This document shows, piece by piece, positions 51,259 to 61,287 of a stretch of 64,000 nucleotides of DNA; within the stretch, counting starts at the first letter, position 1, and every line of letters begins with the position of its first letter. Origin of the DNA: Brevundimonas sp. (GTDB taxonomy: Bacteria > Pseudomonadota > Alphaproteobacteria > Caulobacterales > Caulobacteraceae); NCBI RefSeq assembly GCF_013912065.1, contig NZ_JACESA010000015.1:18931-82930 (forward strand), written 5' to 3'. Made by a program: the position numbers and the translations under genes. A model generated the notes under the pieces. That model made no database searches. It was not told the DNA's origin and saw only the letters and a list, made by a program, of their open reading frames with translations.

Positions 51259-53252
51259 GCGACGAAGCCATTGCGGTTTTTCAGGTCGAGGCGCGAGAAA
51301 ACCTGGAGTTGATCGAGCAGGGGTTGCTGGATCTGCTTGACCGACCCGAGGATCGCGATCTGGTTGACGCCGTTTTCCGGGGCCTGCACACCCTGAAGGG
51401 GTCGGGGTCTATGTTCGGCTTCGACGCCCTGGCCGGTTTCACCCACCACTGCGAGACCGCCTTTGACCGTGTCCGCAAGGGCGAGGTGGCGGCGACGACG
51501 GATCTGGTCTCGGCCGTTCTGGCGGCGCGCGACCATATGCGTCGCCTGATGGAAGATCCGTCGGGCGATCACGGCGCGGCGGGCGATCTGCTGCTCGCCG
51601 ATCTGGAGCGCGCGGTGCGCGAGGCCGACGGCGCCGCCCCGGCCCCGGTCGCGCCGGGTCAGACGACGTGGCGCATTCGTTTCGACCTGCCGGCCAACGC
51701 CTTCAAGAACGGCTCCAATCCCCTGGCTCTGCTGGCCGAAATGCGCGACCTGGGCGAGGCCCGGGTGGTGGTGGATACGTCGCGCGTGCCGCCGCTGGGC
51801 CAGATCGAACCTACCGACCACTATCTGGCCTGGGACGTGACCCTGACCACCGATCAGGGTCGTGCGGCGATCGAGGACGTCTTCATCTTCGTCATCGACG
51901 ACATGAACCTGACGATCGAGGCGCTGGACGAGACCGCGCCGGACGCCGGCGTTTTGGATCAGGCCGCCTCGGACGAAATCGTGACGGCTCAAACCGAGGC
52001 GGTCGTTCCGGCGCCGCTCGTCGCCGCGCCGGCTGCGAACGAACCGGCGGACGCCGGGGTCGCCAAGACCGCCAAGACGGCCGAGAGCGTGCGGGTGCCC
52101 GCTGACCGGCTGGACGAACTGATGGATCGGGTCGGCGAACTGGTCATCGCCCAGTCGCGGCTGAGCCAGATCGCCCATTCCGGCGTCGACACGGCCCTTC
52201 GCGCCGTGTCGGAAGAGATCGAGCGGCTGTCGGGCGAACTGCGCGACACCATGATGGTGCTGCGGATGGTGCCGGTGGCGACCCTGTTCGGCCGCTTCCG
52301 CCGCCTGGTGCACGATCTGGCGCGCGAGACCGGCAAGGCCATCGAACTGTCGACCGACGGCGAGACGACCGAGATCGACAAGACCGTCATCGAACGCCTG
52401 GCCGATCCGCTGGTCCACCTGATCCGCAACGCCGCCGACCACGGGCTGGAGACTGCCGAGGACCGCGCCGCCGCCGGCAAGCCGGCGACCGGCCGCATCC
52501 GCCTGTCGGCCCACCAGTCGGGCGGCGAGGTGGTCATCACCATCCGCGACGACGGCCGGGGCATCGACCGCGACCGCGTTCGCGCCAAGGCCGAAGCCCA
52601 GGGCCTGATCGAAGCGGGCGCGAGCCTGACCGACCATGAACTGCTGCAGATGATCTTCCACCCCGGCTTCTCCACGGCCGCGGCGGTGACCAATCTTTCG
52701 GGGCGCGGCGTCGGCATGGACGTGGTCAAGCGCACCATCGAGGCGCTGCGCGGCTCGATCGACATCGCCAGCCGCCCCGGCGAGGGGTCGGAGGTGTCGC
52801 TGCGGATCCCGCTGACCCTGGCTATCATCGACGGCCTGCTGGTTCGCGTCGGCAACGGCCGCTACGTCATCCCGCTGGGCGCCGTCGAGGAATGCCTGGA
52901 GCTGTCGCTGGACGAGGACATGCGGTCGCGCGGCCGCAGCTTCATCTCGCTGCGCAACAGCCTGGTGCCCTTCCTGCGCCTGCGCGAGATGTTCGACACC
53001 GGCACCCAGCCCGAACTGCACCAGAAGGTCGTGGTCGTCTCGACCGGCGAGGAACGGATCGGTCTGGTCGTGGATCAGATCATCGGCGACCACCAGACCG
53101 TCATCAAGTCGATGTCCAAGCTGCACGCCGGCCTGGCCACCTTCTCGGGCGCCACCATCCTGGGCGACGGCAGCGTCGCCCTGATCCTTGACGTCGGCCA
53201 CCTGGTCGCCCTGGGCCAGCAGCAGGAGGCGCAGATGCGAGCCGCCGTATGA
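51255..53252 (+). CDS. cheA: Chemotaxis histidine kinase CheA
   Basis: A 665-residue kinase that transfers phosphate to CheY and CheB. P1 HPt domain holds His45 in [11 protein letters not shown]; a P2-like region is near 135-220; P3 dimerisation follows ([20 protein letters not shown], about 278-300), then the P4 ATPase with [12 protein letters not shown] and [10 protein letters not shown], and the C-terminal CheW-like P5 domain (last 135 residues). Length is typical for alphaproteobacterial CheA. It overlaps cheY and cheW by four bases each, so all are translated together. Confidence 0.96.
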   Translation: MSDEAIAVFQVEARENLELIEQGLLDLLDRPEDRDLVDAVFRGLHTLKGSGSMFGFDALAGFTHHCETAFDRVRKGEVAATTDLVSAVLAARDHMRRLMEDPSGDHGAAGDLLLADLERAVREADGAAPAPVAPGQTTWRIRFDLPANAFKNGSNPLALLAEMRDLGEARVVVDTSRVPPLGQIEPTDHYLAWDVTLTTDQGRAAIEDVFIFVIDDMNLTIEALDETAPDAGVLDQAASDEIVTAQTEAVVPAPLVAAPAANEPADAGVAKTAKTAESVRVPADRLDELMDRVGELVIAQSRLSQIAHSGVDTALRAVSEEIERLSGELRDTMMVLRMVPVATLFGRFRRLVHDLARETGKAIELSTDGETTEIDKTVIERLADPLVHLIRNAADHGLETAEDRAAAGKPATGRIRLSAHQSGGEVVITIRDDGRGIDRDRVRAKAEAQGLIEAGASLTDHELLQMIFHPGFSTAAAVTNLSGRGVGMDVVKRTIEALRGSIDIASRPGEGSEVSLRIPLTLAIIDGLLVRVGNGRYVIPLGAVEECLELSLDEDMRSRGRSFISLRNSLVPFLRLREMFDTGTQPELHQKVVVVSTGEERIGLVVDQIIGDHQTVIKSMSKLHAGLATFSGATILGDGSVALILDVGHLVALGQQQEAQMRAAV

Positions 53253-53770
53253 CCGCCATGACCGAAGCCGCCGCCGCCGCGATCTGGACCGGCGCCGAGG
53301 AGGTCGAGGTTCTGACCTTCGAGCTGAACGGCGAACTGTTCGCCCTGGGCGCCGTCCTGGTCCAGGAGATCGCGGATCTGGTCCCCGAGACCGCCGTGCC
53401 CGGCGCCGGCGCATTCGCCGGCAGCGTCATCAACTTTCGCGGCAAGGTCATTCCGCTGGCCGACCTGCGGGTCGCCTTCGGCCTGGAAGCCCGAGGGGCG
53501 ACCATCGACAGCCGCATCGTCGTGATCGAGATCGAACTGGCGGGAGAACAGACCCTGGTGGGCCTGCGCACCGACAAGGTTCACGAAGTCACGACCCTGG
53601 CTCGCGCCGACAGCGAGGCGCCGCCCAGCGTGGGGATGCGCTGGCGGCCCGAGTTCATCGAATGTCTGGTCAAGCGGGGCGGCGAATTCATCGTCGTTCC
53701 CGACCTCCAGGCCATCTTCAACCACCAGCAGGACGCCCGCCAGCCGGTCGCGTCCACCATCCGTCATTGA
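53249..53770 (+). CDS. cheW: Chemotaxis adaptor CheW, first copy
   Basis: A 173-residue single CheW domain that couples receptors to CheA. The fold is seen in [38 protein letters not shown] and the C-terminal [13 protein letters not shown]. It has an Ala-rich 16-residue N-terminal extension. It overlaps cheA by four bases and precedes mcp by 23. A second CheW gene follows the mcp gene and is only moderately similar, so the two may have different partners. Confidence 0.93.
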   Translation: MTAMTEAAAAAIWTGAEEVEVLTFELNGELFALGAVLVQEIADLVPETAVPGAGAFAGSVINFRGKVIPLADLRVAFGLEARGATIDSRIVVIEIELAGEQTLVGLRTDKVHEVTTLARADSEAPPSVGMRWRPEFIECLVKRGGEFIVVPDLQAIFNHQQDARQPVASTIRH

Positions 53771-53793
53771 CCGGCTTATCGGGGAATCAGTCC

Positions 53794-55614
53794 ATGCGTT
53801 TCACAATCAAGGCCAAACTGGCCACGGCCTTCGGGTTCCTGGTTCTTATGCTGGCGGTCGTCGCCGGCTACGGCATCTACAGTCTCGGCGTCGCCAAGAC
53901 CGCCATGGATGACGTGGTCGACGGCACCGTCGTGCGCCTGGACAAGATGCATCAGCTTAACGCGTACGCGCTGATGAGCGTGCGCGCGCAGAAGAATGTG
54001 ATCCTTGCGCGGTCGCCTGAGGACATGCAGCGCCAGATCGAGGCGAGCAACGAAGCGCGGTTGAAATACAAAGAAGTCTTCGACGACATGTCTGGGTCGG
54101 CGTCCGAGGCGACCCGCGCGCTCTGGAGCGACATAAGGGCCAAGACGGAGGCCTTCGACCGAACCGACGACCGGGTTCGTGCGCTCGCCCAGGCCGGCGA
54201 TTTCGACGGAGCAGCCGCCTATTCGAACGGCGAGGCTCGGGTGGCCGCCGTGGCCCTGACGGACAAGCTGTACGAAGGCGTGCAGATCAACCGCGACCGG
54301 GCTGAGGAATCACAGAAAAAAGCGGACGCCAGCTATATGGGCACCCGCAACATGCTGATCGTCCTGTCGGTGCTCTCCATCGTCCTGGCGATCGCCGCGG
54401 CCCTGTGGATCGCAATGGGCATCGGCGCCGGCCTCCGCAAGATCATGATCGCCGCCGACGCCATCGCCATCGGCGATCTGGAGAAGGACGTCGAGATCAA
54501 GTCGAACGACGAGATCAAGGATCTGGTCGACCGTATCAACATCATGACCGTCAATCTGCGTGAAACGGCCGCCATCGCCGACGAGATCGCCAACGGCGAC
54601 CTGACGGTCCAGCCCAAGCCCCTGTCCGACAGGGACATTCTGGGCCTGTCGCTGCAGACCATGGTCGAACGCCTTCGCGGTGTCGTCACGGACGCCCTGT
54701 CGGCCGCCGACAATGTCTCGGCGGGCAGTCAGGAACTGTCGGCCACGTCGGAACAGATGAGCCAGGGCGCGACCGAACAGGCCGCCGCCGCCGAACAGGC
54801 CTCGGCCTCGATGGAAGAGATGGCCGCCAACATCAAGCAGAACGCCGACAACGCCGCCCAGACCGAGAAGATCTCGCGTCAGTCGTCCAAGGACGCCGAG
54901 GCCAGCGGCGAGGCGGTCAACCGCGCCGTCGACGCCATGCGCACCATCGCCGACAAGATCGGCATCGTGCAGGAAATCGCGCGTCAGACCGACCTGCTGG
55001 CCCTGAACGCGGCGGTCGAGGCCGCGCGCGCCGGGGAGCACGGCAAGGGCTTCGCCGTCGTCGCCTCGGAAGTCCGCAAGCTGGCCGAACGCAGCCAGAC
55101 GGCCGCCGCCGAGATCGGCGCCGTGTCGGGCGACACCGTCAAGGCGGCCCAGGAAGCCGGCGACATGCTGCAACGCCTGGTTCCGGACATCCGCAAGACC
55201 GCCGAACTGGTCTCCGAGATCAGCGCCGCCTGCCGCGAGCAGGACATCGGCGCCAGCCAGATCAACGAAGCCATCCAGCAACTGGACAAGGTGACCCAGC
55301 AGAACGCCGGCGCGTCCGAACAGATGTCGGCCACCTCCGAGGAACTGGCGGCCCAGGCCGAGGAACTGCAGACCTCGATCGCCTTCTTCCGCACCGACAC
55401 CGTCGCAGGCCGTTCGGCCAAGGCCCCCGCTCGCGCTCCGGCTCGCACCTCGACCTTCAAGGCCGCCGCCAAGCCGGCCGCCCGTCCGGTCGCCAAGGCC
55501 GCGCCGGTCAAGCCTTCGGTCCACGCCCAGCAGGCCCGCGCCAAGGGCTTCGCCCTGGACATGGCCGTCGGCGGCGCGGACGCCGAGGACATGGACTTCC
55601 GGGAGAGCGCCTGA
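53794..55614 (+). CDS. Methyl-accepting chemotaxis protein
   Basis: A 606-residue transmembrane chemoreceptor. One helix lies at residues 10-32 and a second near 187-212; between them is a four-helix-bundle sensor domain (MCP 4HB type). A HAMP domain and adaptation region follow, then the signalling tip [20 protein letters not shown] near residue 400, and a Lys/Ala/Pro-rich tail with no NWETF-type pentapeptide. ATG with a plain purine stretch upstream. It overlaps the second cheW by one base. Ligand unknown; 4HB receptors often sense amino acids or organic acids directly. Confidence 0.95.
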   Translation: MRFTIKAKLATAFGFLVLMLAVVAGYGIYSLGVAKTAMDDVVDGTVVRLDKMHQLNAYALMSVRAQKNVILARSPEDMQRQIEASNEARLKYKEVFDDMSGSASEATRALWSDIRAKTEAFDRTDDRVRALAQAGDFDGAAAYSNGEARVAAVALTDKLYEGVQINRDRAEESQKKADASYMGTRNMLIVLSVLSIVLAIAAALWIAMGIGAGLRKIMIAADAIAIGDLEKDVEIKSNDEIKDLVDRINIMTVNLRETAAIADEIANGDLTVQPKPLSDRDILGLSLQTMVERLRGVVTDALSAADNVSAGSQELSATSEQMSQGATEQAAAAEQASASMEEMAANIKQNADNAAQTEKISRQSSKDAEASGEAVNRAVDAMRTIADKIGIVQEIARQTDLLALNAAVEAARAGEHGKGFAVVASEVRKLAERSQTAAAEIGAVSGDTVKAAQEAGDMLQRLVPDIRKTAELVSEISAACREQDIGASQINEAIQQLDKVTQQNAGASEQMSATSEELAAQAEELQTSIAFFRTDTVAGRSAKAPARAPARTSTFKAAAKPAARPVAKAAPVKPSVHAQQARAKGFALDMAVGGADAEDMDFRESA

Positions 55615-56105
55615 TGTCCGGCGCCGCCGAGGGCCAATATGTCACCTTTGGCCTGGGCGACGAGGTCTTCGCCGCCCCGGTCGGCCTGGTGCGGGAGATC
55701 CTGACCTATCAGGCTCCCTCGCGCATTCCCAACGGCCCTGCCTATCTGCTGGGGTTGACGGACGTGCGAGGGCGGGGCGTGCCGACGGCGGATCTTCGGA
55801 TCCGCCTGGGCATGACGCCGGTCGAGCCCACGCTGAACACCCGCATCCTGGTGCTGGACATCCCGGTCGAGGACCGGGTGCTCAGCCTGGGCCTGGTCGC
55901 CGACCGGGTGTTCGAGGTCGCCGTCTTCACCGCCGAGCAGATCGAGCCGTCGCCCGACATCGGGATCCAGTGGCGCTCGGACTATATCTCGGGCGTGGTG
56001 CGCAGGGCGGAGGGCTTCGTCGTCCTCATCGACCTGGCGCGACTGCTCTCCACGACCGACGCCGTCTCGATGGCGGACATCTCCGACGTCGATCGCGCGG
56101 CCTGA
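55614..56105 (+). CDS. Chemotaxis adaptor CheW, second copy
   Basis: A 163-residue CheW-domain protein: YVTFGLGDEVFAAPVGLVRE at the front, LLGLTDVRGRGVPTADLRIRLG in the middle and EGFVVLIDLARLL near the end, then a 20-residue acidic tail. The usual NLRGxVxPxxDL motif has an added Arg-Gly (DVRGRGVPTADLR), so it is divergent from the first CheW. It is coupled to mcp by a TGATG overlap, which suggests the two genes serve the same receptor. Confidence 0.9.
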   Translation: MSGAAEGQYVTFGLGDEVFAAPVGLVREILTYQAPSRIPNGPAYLLGLTDVRGRGVPTADLRIRLGMTPVEPTLNTRILVLDIPVEDRVLSLGLVADRVFEVAVFTAEQIEPSPDIGIQWRSDYISGVVRRAEGFVVLIDLARLLSTTDAVSMADISDVDRAA

Positions 56106-56139
56106 CGGTCGCCGATCGCTCCCAGGAAAGAAGATCACC

Positions 56140-56994
56140 TTGTCCCACGCGGCGCTAGAACAGTCCGCCCCCGGTGTCGATCAGATCAGCGCCCGCAATT
56201 TCGAGCGGCTGGCGCGCTACATCTACGATTACAGCGGCATCAAGATGCCGTCGTCCAAGCGGACCATGCTCGAAGGACGGCTTCGCCGACGTCTGCGTCA
56301 CACCGGCTATGCGAGCTTCGACGATTATTGCGACTATCTGTTCAAGGAAGACGGGCTCGAGGCCGAGTCCGTCTATCTGATCGACGCGGTGACGACGAAC
56401 AAGACGGACTTCTTCCGCGAGCCGCGTCACTTCGACTATATGGCCAGCCATGTGCTCCCCGAATTGAAGGCGGCGGGGACACGCCGAATCCGGGCCTGGA
56501 GCGCCGCCTGTTCCAGCGGGGCCGAGCCCTACACCATGGCTATGGTCATGCAGAAGTTCGCCGATGCAGAGGGCGGACCCGACTATCAGATTCTGGGTAC
56601 GGACCTGTCGACCGACATGCTCGAGACGGCGCTGCGAGGCGTCTATCCCAACGAGATGCTGACGCCGGTGCCCGCCGACATGCGGCGCTGGGTGATGGAT
56701 GCGCGCGACGGTCGCCGGCGCGAGGGACGAATCCATCCGACGTTGCGGGCGAAACTGTCGTTGGCCCGCGTCAACCTGATGGACCAGGCCTATTCCGTGG
56801 GTGATCCGTTCGACATGATCATGTGCCGCAACGTCATGATCTATTTCGATAAACAGACCCAGGCCAAGGTGCTTTCGCGTCTCTGCGACCGCCTGAAGCG
56901 CGGGGGCTATCTGTTTATCGGCCATTCGGAAAGCATCACCGGCATAGATCTGCCGCTGGTCACGGTGGCCAACACCGTCTTCAGAAAGACCTGA
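56140..56994 (+). CDS. cheR: Chemotaxis methyltransferase CheR
   Basis: A 284-residue SAM-dependent enzyme that methylates receptor glutamates. The N-terminal helical domain is residues 1-90 ([30 protein letters not shown]), followed by the methyltransferase domain with the SAM-binding [16 protein letters not shown] and [14 protein letters not shown]. The start is read at a TTG with AGGAAAG upstream; an ATG does not occur close by. It is 34 bases after the second cheW and four before cheB. Confidence 0.93.
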   Translation: MSHAALEQSAPGVDQISARNFERLARYIYDYSGIKMPSSKRTMLEGRLRRRLRHTGYASFDDYCDYLFKEDGLEAESVYLIDAVTTNKTDFFREPRHFDYMASHVLPELKAAGTRRIRAWSAACSSGAEPYTMAMVMQKFADAEGGPDYQILGTDLSTDMLETALRGVYPNEMLTPVPADMRRWVMDARDGRRREGRIHPTLRAKLSLARVNLMDQAYSVGDPFDMIMCRNVMIYFDKQTQAKVLSRLCDRLKRGGYLFIGHSESITGIDLPLVTVANTVFRKT

Positions 56995-56998
56995 CCCC

Positions 56999-58075
56999 AT
57001 GCCCAAGGTCCGCGTTCTGGTCATCGACGACTCAGCCAGCGTGCGCCAGACCATGGTCGATGTGCTCTCGGCCGATCCCGGCATCGAGGTCATGGGGGTG
57101 GCGTCAGACCCCTTCGTCGCCGCCCGGCGGATCGCCGAAGACGTTCCCGATGTCATTACGCTGGACGTCGAGATGCCGCGCATGGACGGCATCACCTTTC
57201 TGCGCAAGCTGATGGCCCAGCGACCGATTCCGGTCGTGATGTGTTCGTCGCTGACCGAAGCGGGGTCCGAGACCCTGATGCAGGCGCTGGAAGCCGGCGC
57301 GGTCGACATCATCCTGAAGCCGCGCATCGGCGCGGCCGACCACCTGGCCGAAAGCGCCGACCGTATACGGGACGTGGTCAAGGCCGCCGCCCGCGCCCGC
57401 CTGGGCGCGCGACGCACCTCGACCCGGACCCTCGATCCCGGCACCAAGCTGACGGCCGACGCCATGCTGCCGCCGCCGACCGGCGCGGCCATGGCCCGCA
57501 CGACCGAAATGGTGGCCTGTCTGGGCGCCTCCACCGGTGGGACGGAAGCCTTGCGCGAGGTGCTGCAAGCTCTGCCCGCCAACGCCCCCGGAATCGTCAT
57601 CGTCCAGCATATGCCGGCCGGTTTCACCGCCGCCTTCGCCAAACGGCTCAACAGCCTGTGCGAGGTCGAGGTCAAGGAGGCACAGCACGGGGATCCCGTC
57701 CTGCGGGGCCATGTCCTGATCGCGCCGGGCGACAAACATATGCTGCTGGAACGCCAGGGCGCCCGGTATCAGGTCGCGATCAAGGACGGTCCGCCCGTGT
57801 CTCGGCACCGGCCCTCCGTGGACGTCCTGTTCCGTTCAGCGGCCCGCGCGGCCGGTCGAAACGCCCTGGGCGTGATCATGACGGGCATGGGCGACGACGG
57901 CGCCCGGGGTCTGCTGGAGATGAAGGAGGCGGGCGCCTCCACCCTGGCTCAGGACGAGGCGACCTCGGTCGTCTTCGGCATGCCAAAGGAAGCCATCGCT
58001 CGAGGCGCCGCCCAGAAGATCACGGCGCTGGAGCATATCGCGCGCGAGATCATGGCCGTCGATCGGGCCCGCTGA
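56999..58075 (+). CDS. cheB: Chemotaxis methylesterase CheB
   Basis: A 358-residue enzyme that removes methyl groups from receptors when phosphorylated. The receiver domain has Asp56 ([12 protein letters not shown]). After a linker, the esterase triad is Ser in [11 protein letters not shown], His in IVQHMPAGF and Asp in [12 protein letters not shown]. It is the last gene of the operon; the neighbour converges from the right, 71 bases away. There is no cheD or cheZ between them or elsewhere in the window. Confidence 0.96.
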   Translation: MPKVRVLVIDDSASVRQTMVDVLSADPGIEVMGVASDPFVAARRIAEDVPDVITLDVEMPRMDGITFLRKLMAQRPIPVVMCSSLTEAGSETLMQALEAGAVDIILKPRIGAADHLAESADRIRDVVKAAARARLGARRTSTRTLDPGTKLTADAMLPPPTGAAMARTTEMVACLGASTGGTEALREVLQALPANAPGIVIVQHMPAGFTAAFAKRLNSLCEVEVKEAQHGDPVLRGHVLIAPGDKHMLLERQGARYQVAIKDGPPVSRHRPSVDVLFRSAARAAGRNALGVIMTGMGDDGARGLLEMKEAGASTLAQDEATSVVFGMPKEAIARGAAQKITALEHIAREIMAVDRAR

Positions 58076-58146
58076 CGTCGAAGACCAGCCCCGCTCAGCT
58101 GGATTGCGATCGGGCTTCGTCGCCGGTCCCTGCCGCCCTTTCAGCC

Positions 58147-59916
58147 TTAGAACAGGATGTCGTCGAATTCCTCGGCGGCCTCGGCGGCCGCCGGGGCGTC
58201 TTCGGTCGGCTCAGCCGTCGCCGCGGCATCGGCTTGGGTGAAGACGGCGTGGGCGGCGTGGATGGTCCGTTCGCGCGCCATGGTGTAGCTGCGGCCGATC
58301 TCGGTGAGGGCGGCGTCCACCACGCCGGCGATGTCGGTCAGGTCCTCGACCACAGGCCCCGCCGCCTCGGCCAGGGCGATGGCGGCGGTATGCAGGGCGT
58401 CGCCCAGATCTTCCTTGAGGCCCAACTGGTTCGCGGCCAGGCCCAGCGAGCGCGCGGTCGCCTCGCCGTGTGCGCCCAGGCCCACCAGATCATGTTCGAC
58501 GACGTCCGCCGCGCGACGCAGCTGGTTCTGCACGCCTTCCAGACGGCCGGCGTCGACCTGGACGTCGTCCGGTTCAGCGGCCCCCATGCCGTCGGCCAGA
58601 CCGGCCAGTGCCGTCAATGATCCCAGGGTCTGATCGGCGGCCTCTTCCAGGTGGCTGGCGTGGCTGCTCAATTCGATGGCGATGACGCTCAGCGGCTTGC
58701 CGATCTCGCCCAGACGGTTGCAGCGCAGGCTGCTGTTGATCGCCATCTGTTGAATGTCGCGCTTGACCTTCTGGATGGCGCCCACCCGGCGGGCCAGGCC
58801 CTCGACCGTCGAGACGGTCTCGCCGCTGATGCGTTGGGCGTTGGTCATGGCCGCGGTGACATCGTCGACCAGCAGGCCGGCGCGCCCCAGGCTGGTCTCG
58901 AGGTCGCGCAGGTCGCCCCCCCCGTCGGACAGGCCGTTGATGACCATGATCTGGCTCGTGTCCTCGGCCATGCCGGACAGACTGCGGGTCACCTTGGCGG
59001 CCTCGACCTCGAAGTCGGAGGCGATATCCGCCATCTGGTCGGCGACCATATGCAGCACCCGGCGTTCCGCGCGGTCCCGCGCCTGGGGCGACAGATCCGA
59101 TTCGCGAACGGTGCGGGCCGCGACCTCGATGCCCAGCTGGACATGCTCGATCCGCTGGCGGGTGATGTCCCCGATCTGCAGGGCCATCAGGGCCTTGCCG
59201 ACCTTGGTCTGGATGTCGCGCGCGATGACGGCGACCGATCCGGCGACCTGGGCGATGCGGGCGTGGTGGATACGGATAGCCTCGGCGTCCACCGCCAGCT
59301 TGTCGGGCACCGCGGGGATCAGCTCCTTGTACTTGCCGCCCAGCGTCTGTTCGAACATCAGGCCGCCGTCCAACTGGCCCGCCAGGCGTTTCAGCTCCCC
59401 GCCCAGTTCGTCCAGTTCCGAGACGCCCAGGTCCAGCTGATCGCACATGCGTTCGGCGAAGCCGGCGAACTCGTCCGCCGCGCTGATGGTGGCGCCCGCC
59501 GTGATCTTGACGTTAAGGGCGAAGGCGCGAAGGTAGCGCAGCGTCGTGCGCATCACGTCGATATGGGCGTCCAGCTTGGCGCCGGCGGTTCGCAACTGGT
59601 CCAGATGCGAGACCCGACGCCTCTGGGCGTGCGGCAGGGCGTTCAGGCTTTGCGCCGTCAGCAGCAATTCGCTGGTCGTGTGCGAAACCGAGTCCGCGTT
59701 CAGGGTCAGGCCCAGTCGGTCGAGCGCCTCGATCAGGCGGCTGACCATTTCAAGCGATCCCGCCAGCCGTTCGCCGGCGTCGGAGAAGCGGCTCTCGACC
59801 AGGGACCGCGCGGTTTCCAACTGAGCCATCACATCCGGAGCAACGGCCCCCGCGGGGGCCGCGATGTCGAAATTCTCGGCTTGCGCCTGCATGGCCGGTC
59901 TCGTTGTGAGAGTCAT
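58147..59916 (-). CDS. MCP-like soluble chemotaxis protein with CheZ-like tail
   Basis: A 589-residue, almost entirely helical protein with no transmembrane helix or HAMP domain. Near the middle is INSSLRCNRLGEIGKPLSVI, laid out like the MCP hairpin tip ([18 protein letters not shown]) but with the key Glu and Ala-rich motif replaced. The C-terminal third is an Ala/Glu-rich helical stretch that ends at the very last residues in FDDILF, similar to the CheY-binding tail of CheZ. Starts at 59916 (MTLTTRP). It converges with cheB, so it belongs to the chemotaxis locus by position. I cannot name a family. Confidence 0.6.
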   Translation of the reverse strand: MTLTTRPAMQAQAENFDIAAPAGAVAPDVMAQLETARSLVESRFSDAGERLAGSLEMVSRLIEALDRLGLTLNADSVSHTTSELLLTAQSLNALPHAQRRRVSHLDQLRTAGAKLDAHIDVMRTTLRYLRAFALNVKITAGATISAADEFAGFAERMCDQLDLGVSELDELGGELKRLAGQLDGGLMFEQTLGGKYKELIPAVPDKLAVDAEAIRIHHARIAQVAGSVAVIARDIQTKVGKALMALQIGDITRQRIEHVQLGIEVAARTVRESDLSPQARDRAERRVLHMVADQMADIASDFEVEAAKVTRSLSGMAEDTSQIMVINGLSDGGGDLRDLETSLGRAGLLVDDVTAAMTNAQRISGETVSTVEGLARRVGAIQKVKRDIQQMAINSSLRCNRLGEIGKPLSVIAIELSSHASHLEEAADQTLGSLTALAGLADGMGAAEPDDVQVDAGRLEGVQNQLRRAADVVEHDLVGLGAHGEATARSLGLAANQLGLKEDLGDALHTAAIALAEAAGPVVEDLTDIAGVVDAALTEIGRSYTMARERTIHAAHAVFTQADAAATAEPTEDAPAAAEAAEEFDDILF

Positions 59917-59966
59917 AAGCTCAGCTTGCCTTGTGACATGACAACCGACGGTAAATGACAACGCAA

Positions 59967-60461
59967 TTATTTCCCGGCGGCGAGGTCCGGCGCGGGCTGT
60001 TGCGCGGGCCTGACGCGGCGGCGGCGGTCGAGCGTCCGGATCTGTGTCGGCGTCAGGTTGGGGTAGCCGCGAGCGGCGTGACGCAGTTGCTCGACCCGCC
60101 CGGGAAGCCAGGCGGCGACGACGCCGCCGGCGCCGGCCAGAAAGTCTCCCACTGACACGCTACGGCCGGTGAAATACTGAAGACATTCGGCGCCCAAGGC
60201 CGCCGCGACCACGAACAGGGCCAGGTCGCTGCGGCGTCTCCGAGGGGCGATCAGGAACAGGCCGACGGCGACCGCATAGAAGGCGATCGCATGGGCGGCC
60301 TTGTCGTTGAGGCCGAAGCTACGCTCCAGGCCCTGGAAGGGACCGAGCATGAGAACGGCCATTCCGGTCGCCGCGAAGACGAACAGCACGCGGGCGATCT
60401 GAATGATACGGCGAGACGTGAGCATTTTGGGAAGGGCGTCCAGGTCGTTGATGCGGCCCAT
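59967..60461 (-). CDS. VanZ-family membrane protein
   Basis: A 164-residue protein with four helices. The family signature is DKAAHAIAFYAVAVGLFL near residues 52-70 and ECLQYFTGRSVSVGDFLAGAG near 92-112. VanZ proteins confer low-level teicoplanin resistance or act in cell-surface polysaccharide pathways; the function here is unknown. The C-terminal tail (about 40 residues) is Arg/Pro-rich and cytoplasmic. It starts at 60461; Met13 is an alternative. It lies 50 bases upstream of the MCP-like gene on the same strand. Confidence 0.85.
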   Translation of the reverse strand: MGRINDLDALPKMLTSRRIIQIARVLFVFAATGMAVLMLGPFQGLERSFGLNDKAAHAIAFYAVAVGLFLIAPRRRRSDLALFVVAAALGAECLQYFTGRSVSVGDFLAGAGGVVAAWLPGRVEQLRHAARGYPNLTPTQIRTLDRRRRVRPAQQPAPDLAAGK

Positions 60462-60537
60462 GGTGCATGCCCGGCCCCAAAATGCCGTGAAGCGATATGC
60501 TGAACGATTTACGAAGGCGCTGTCCGGTCGGGGGCGT

Positions 60538-61287
60538 TCAGGGCAGACGGTCCCAGGCGACGGCGTGAACCTTGTCGCGGCCCAGAACGGCGGCCAGGGG
60601 CTCGGCCGCGAACAGACCGGCGACGGCGGGGTCGCGGACGCTGAGTCCTCCGGTGAAGGCGCCGAAGGCGGGCAGGATCAATCGGGAGCCGTCGGTGATG
60701 AAACAGGGCCGGCGCACCCCCCGGCCATAGCCGACGACGCGGGCGGCGGGATGCAGATGGCCGGCGACCTCGCCGTGGCGGTCGTCTTCGGGAGTGATGG
60801 GTTCCGGCTCGTGCGTCAGCCGAAGGCCGCCCAGGACAAGGTCCCCGACGATCCGGCCGGGCAGGCGGGCCTCGCTGGTCATGTTCGCCTGGGCCAGGGC
60901 TTCGCGGTCGTGATTGCCCTCCAGCCAGATCCAGTCCCGGCCGACGGCCAGCCGATCCAGCCGCGCCCGATCCTCGTCGGCCATGCGGGCGACGGCCCTG
61001 GAGTCGTGGAAACTGTCGCCCAGCAGGACAACCAAAGCGGGATCCAGTTCAGCGATCTCGGCCTCGAGCCGGTCCAGGGTGGCGCGGCTGTCATAGGGCG
61101 GCAGCATCTGGCCGCGCACCGCGAAGGCCGAGCCCTTCTCGAGGTGCAGGTCGGCGACGATCAGGGCGCGGAAGGCCGGCGCCCACAGGCCGCCGGAACA
61201 GCGCAGGTCGCAGACCTCGCCGGCGACCCGGACCCGCAGGGCGCCGCAGGTCTTGCGCGCCAGGCTCTGTCTCAGGGCGGCGTTCAT
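60538..61287 (-). CDS. pdeM: Ligase-associated endonuclease PdeM
   Basis: A 249-residue calcineurin-like metallophosphoesterase. Metal-binding motifs are VADLHLEKGS (Asp, His; near residue 44), LLGDSFHD (Asp), WLEGNHDRE (Asn, His) and GEVAGHLHPAARV (His, His). It belongs to the 'ligase-associated DNA damage response endonuclease' family, encoded beside Lhr-type helicases. The start overlaps the Lhr stop by four bases (ATGA), so they form one transcript. The Exo and LigB genes that often accompany them are not in view. Confidence 0.93.
   Translation of the reverse strand: MNAALRQSLARKTCGALRVRVAGEVCDLRCSGGLWAPAFRALIVADLHLEKGSAFAVRGQMLPPYDSRATLDRLEAEIAELDPALVVLLGDSFHDSRAVARMADEDRARLDRLAVGRDWIWLEGNHDREALAQANMTSEARLPGRIVGDLVLGGLRLTHEPEPITPEDDRHGEVAGHLHPAARVVGYGRGVRRPCFITDGSRLILPAFGAFTGGLSVRDPAVAGLFAAEPLAAVLGRDKVHAVAWDRLP

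Noticed and set aside
51108-53414. 768-codon minus-strand frame opposite cheA
   Set aside because: Low-complexity Arg/Gln/Asp-rich translation of the cheA complement.
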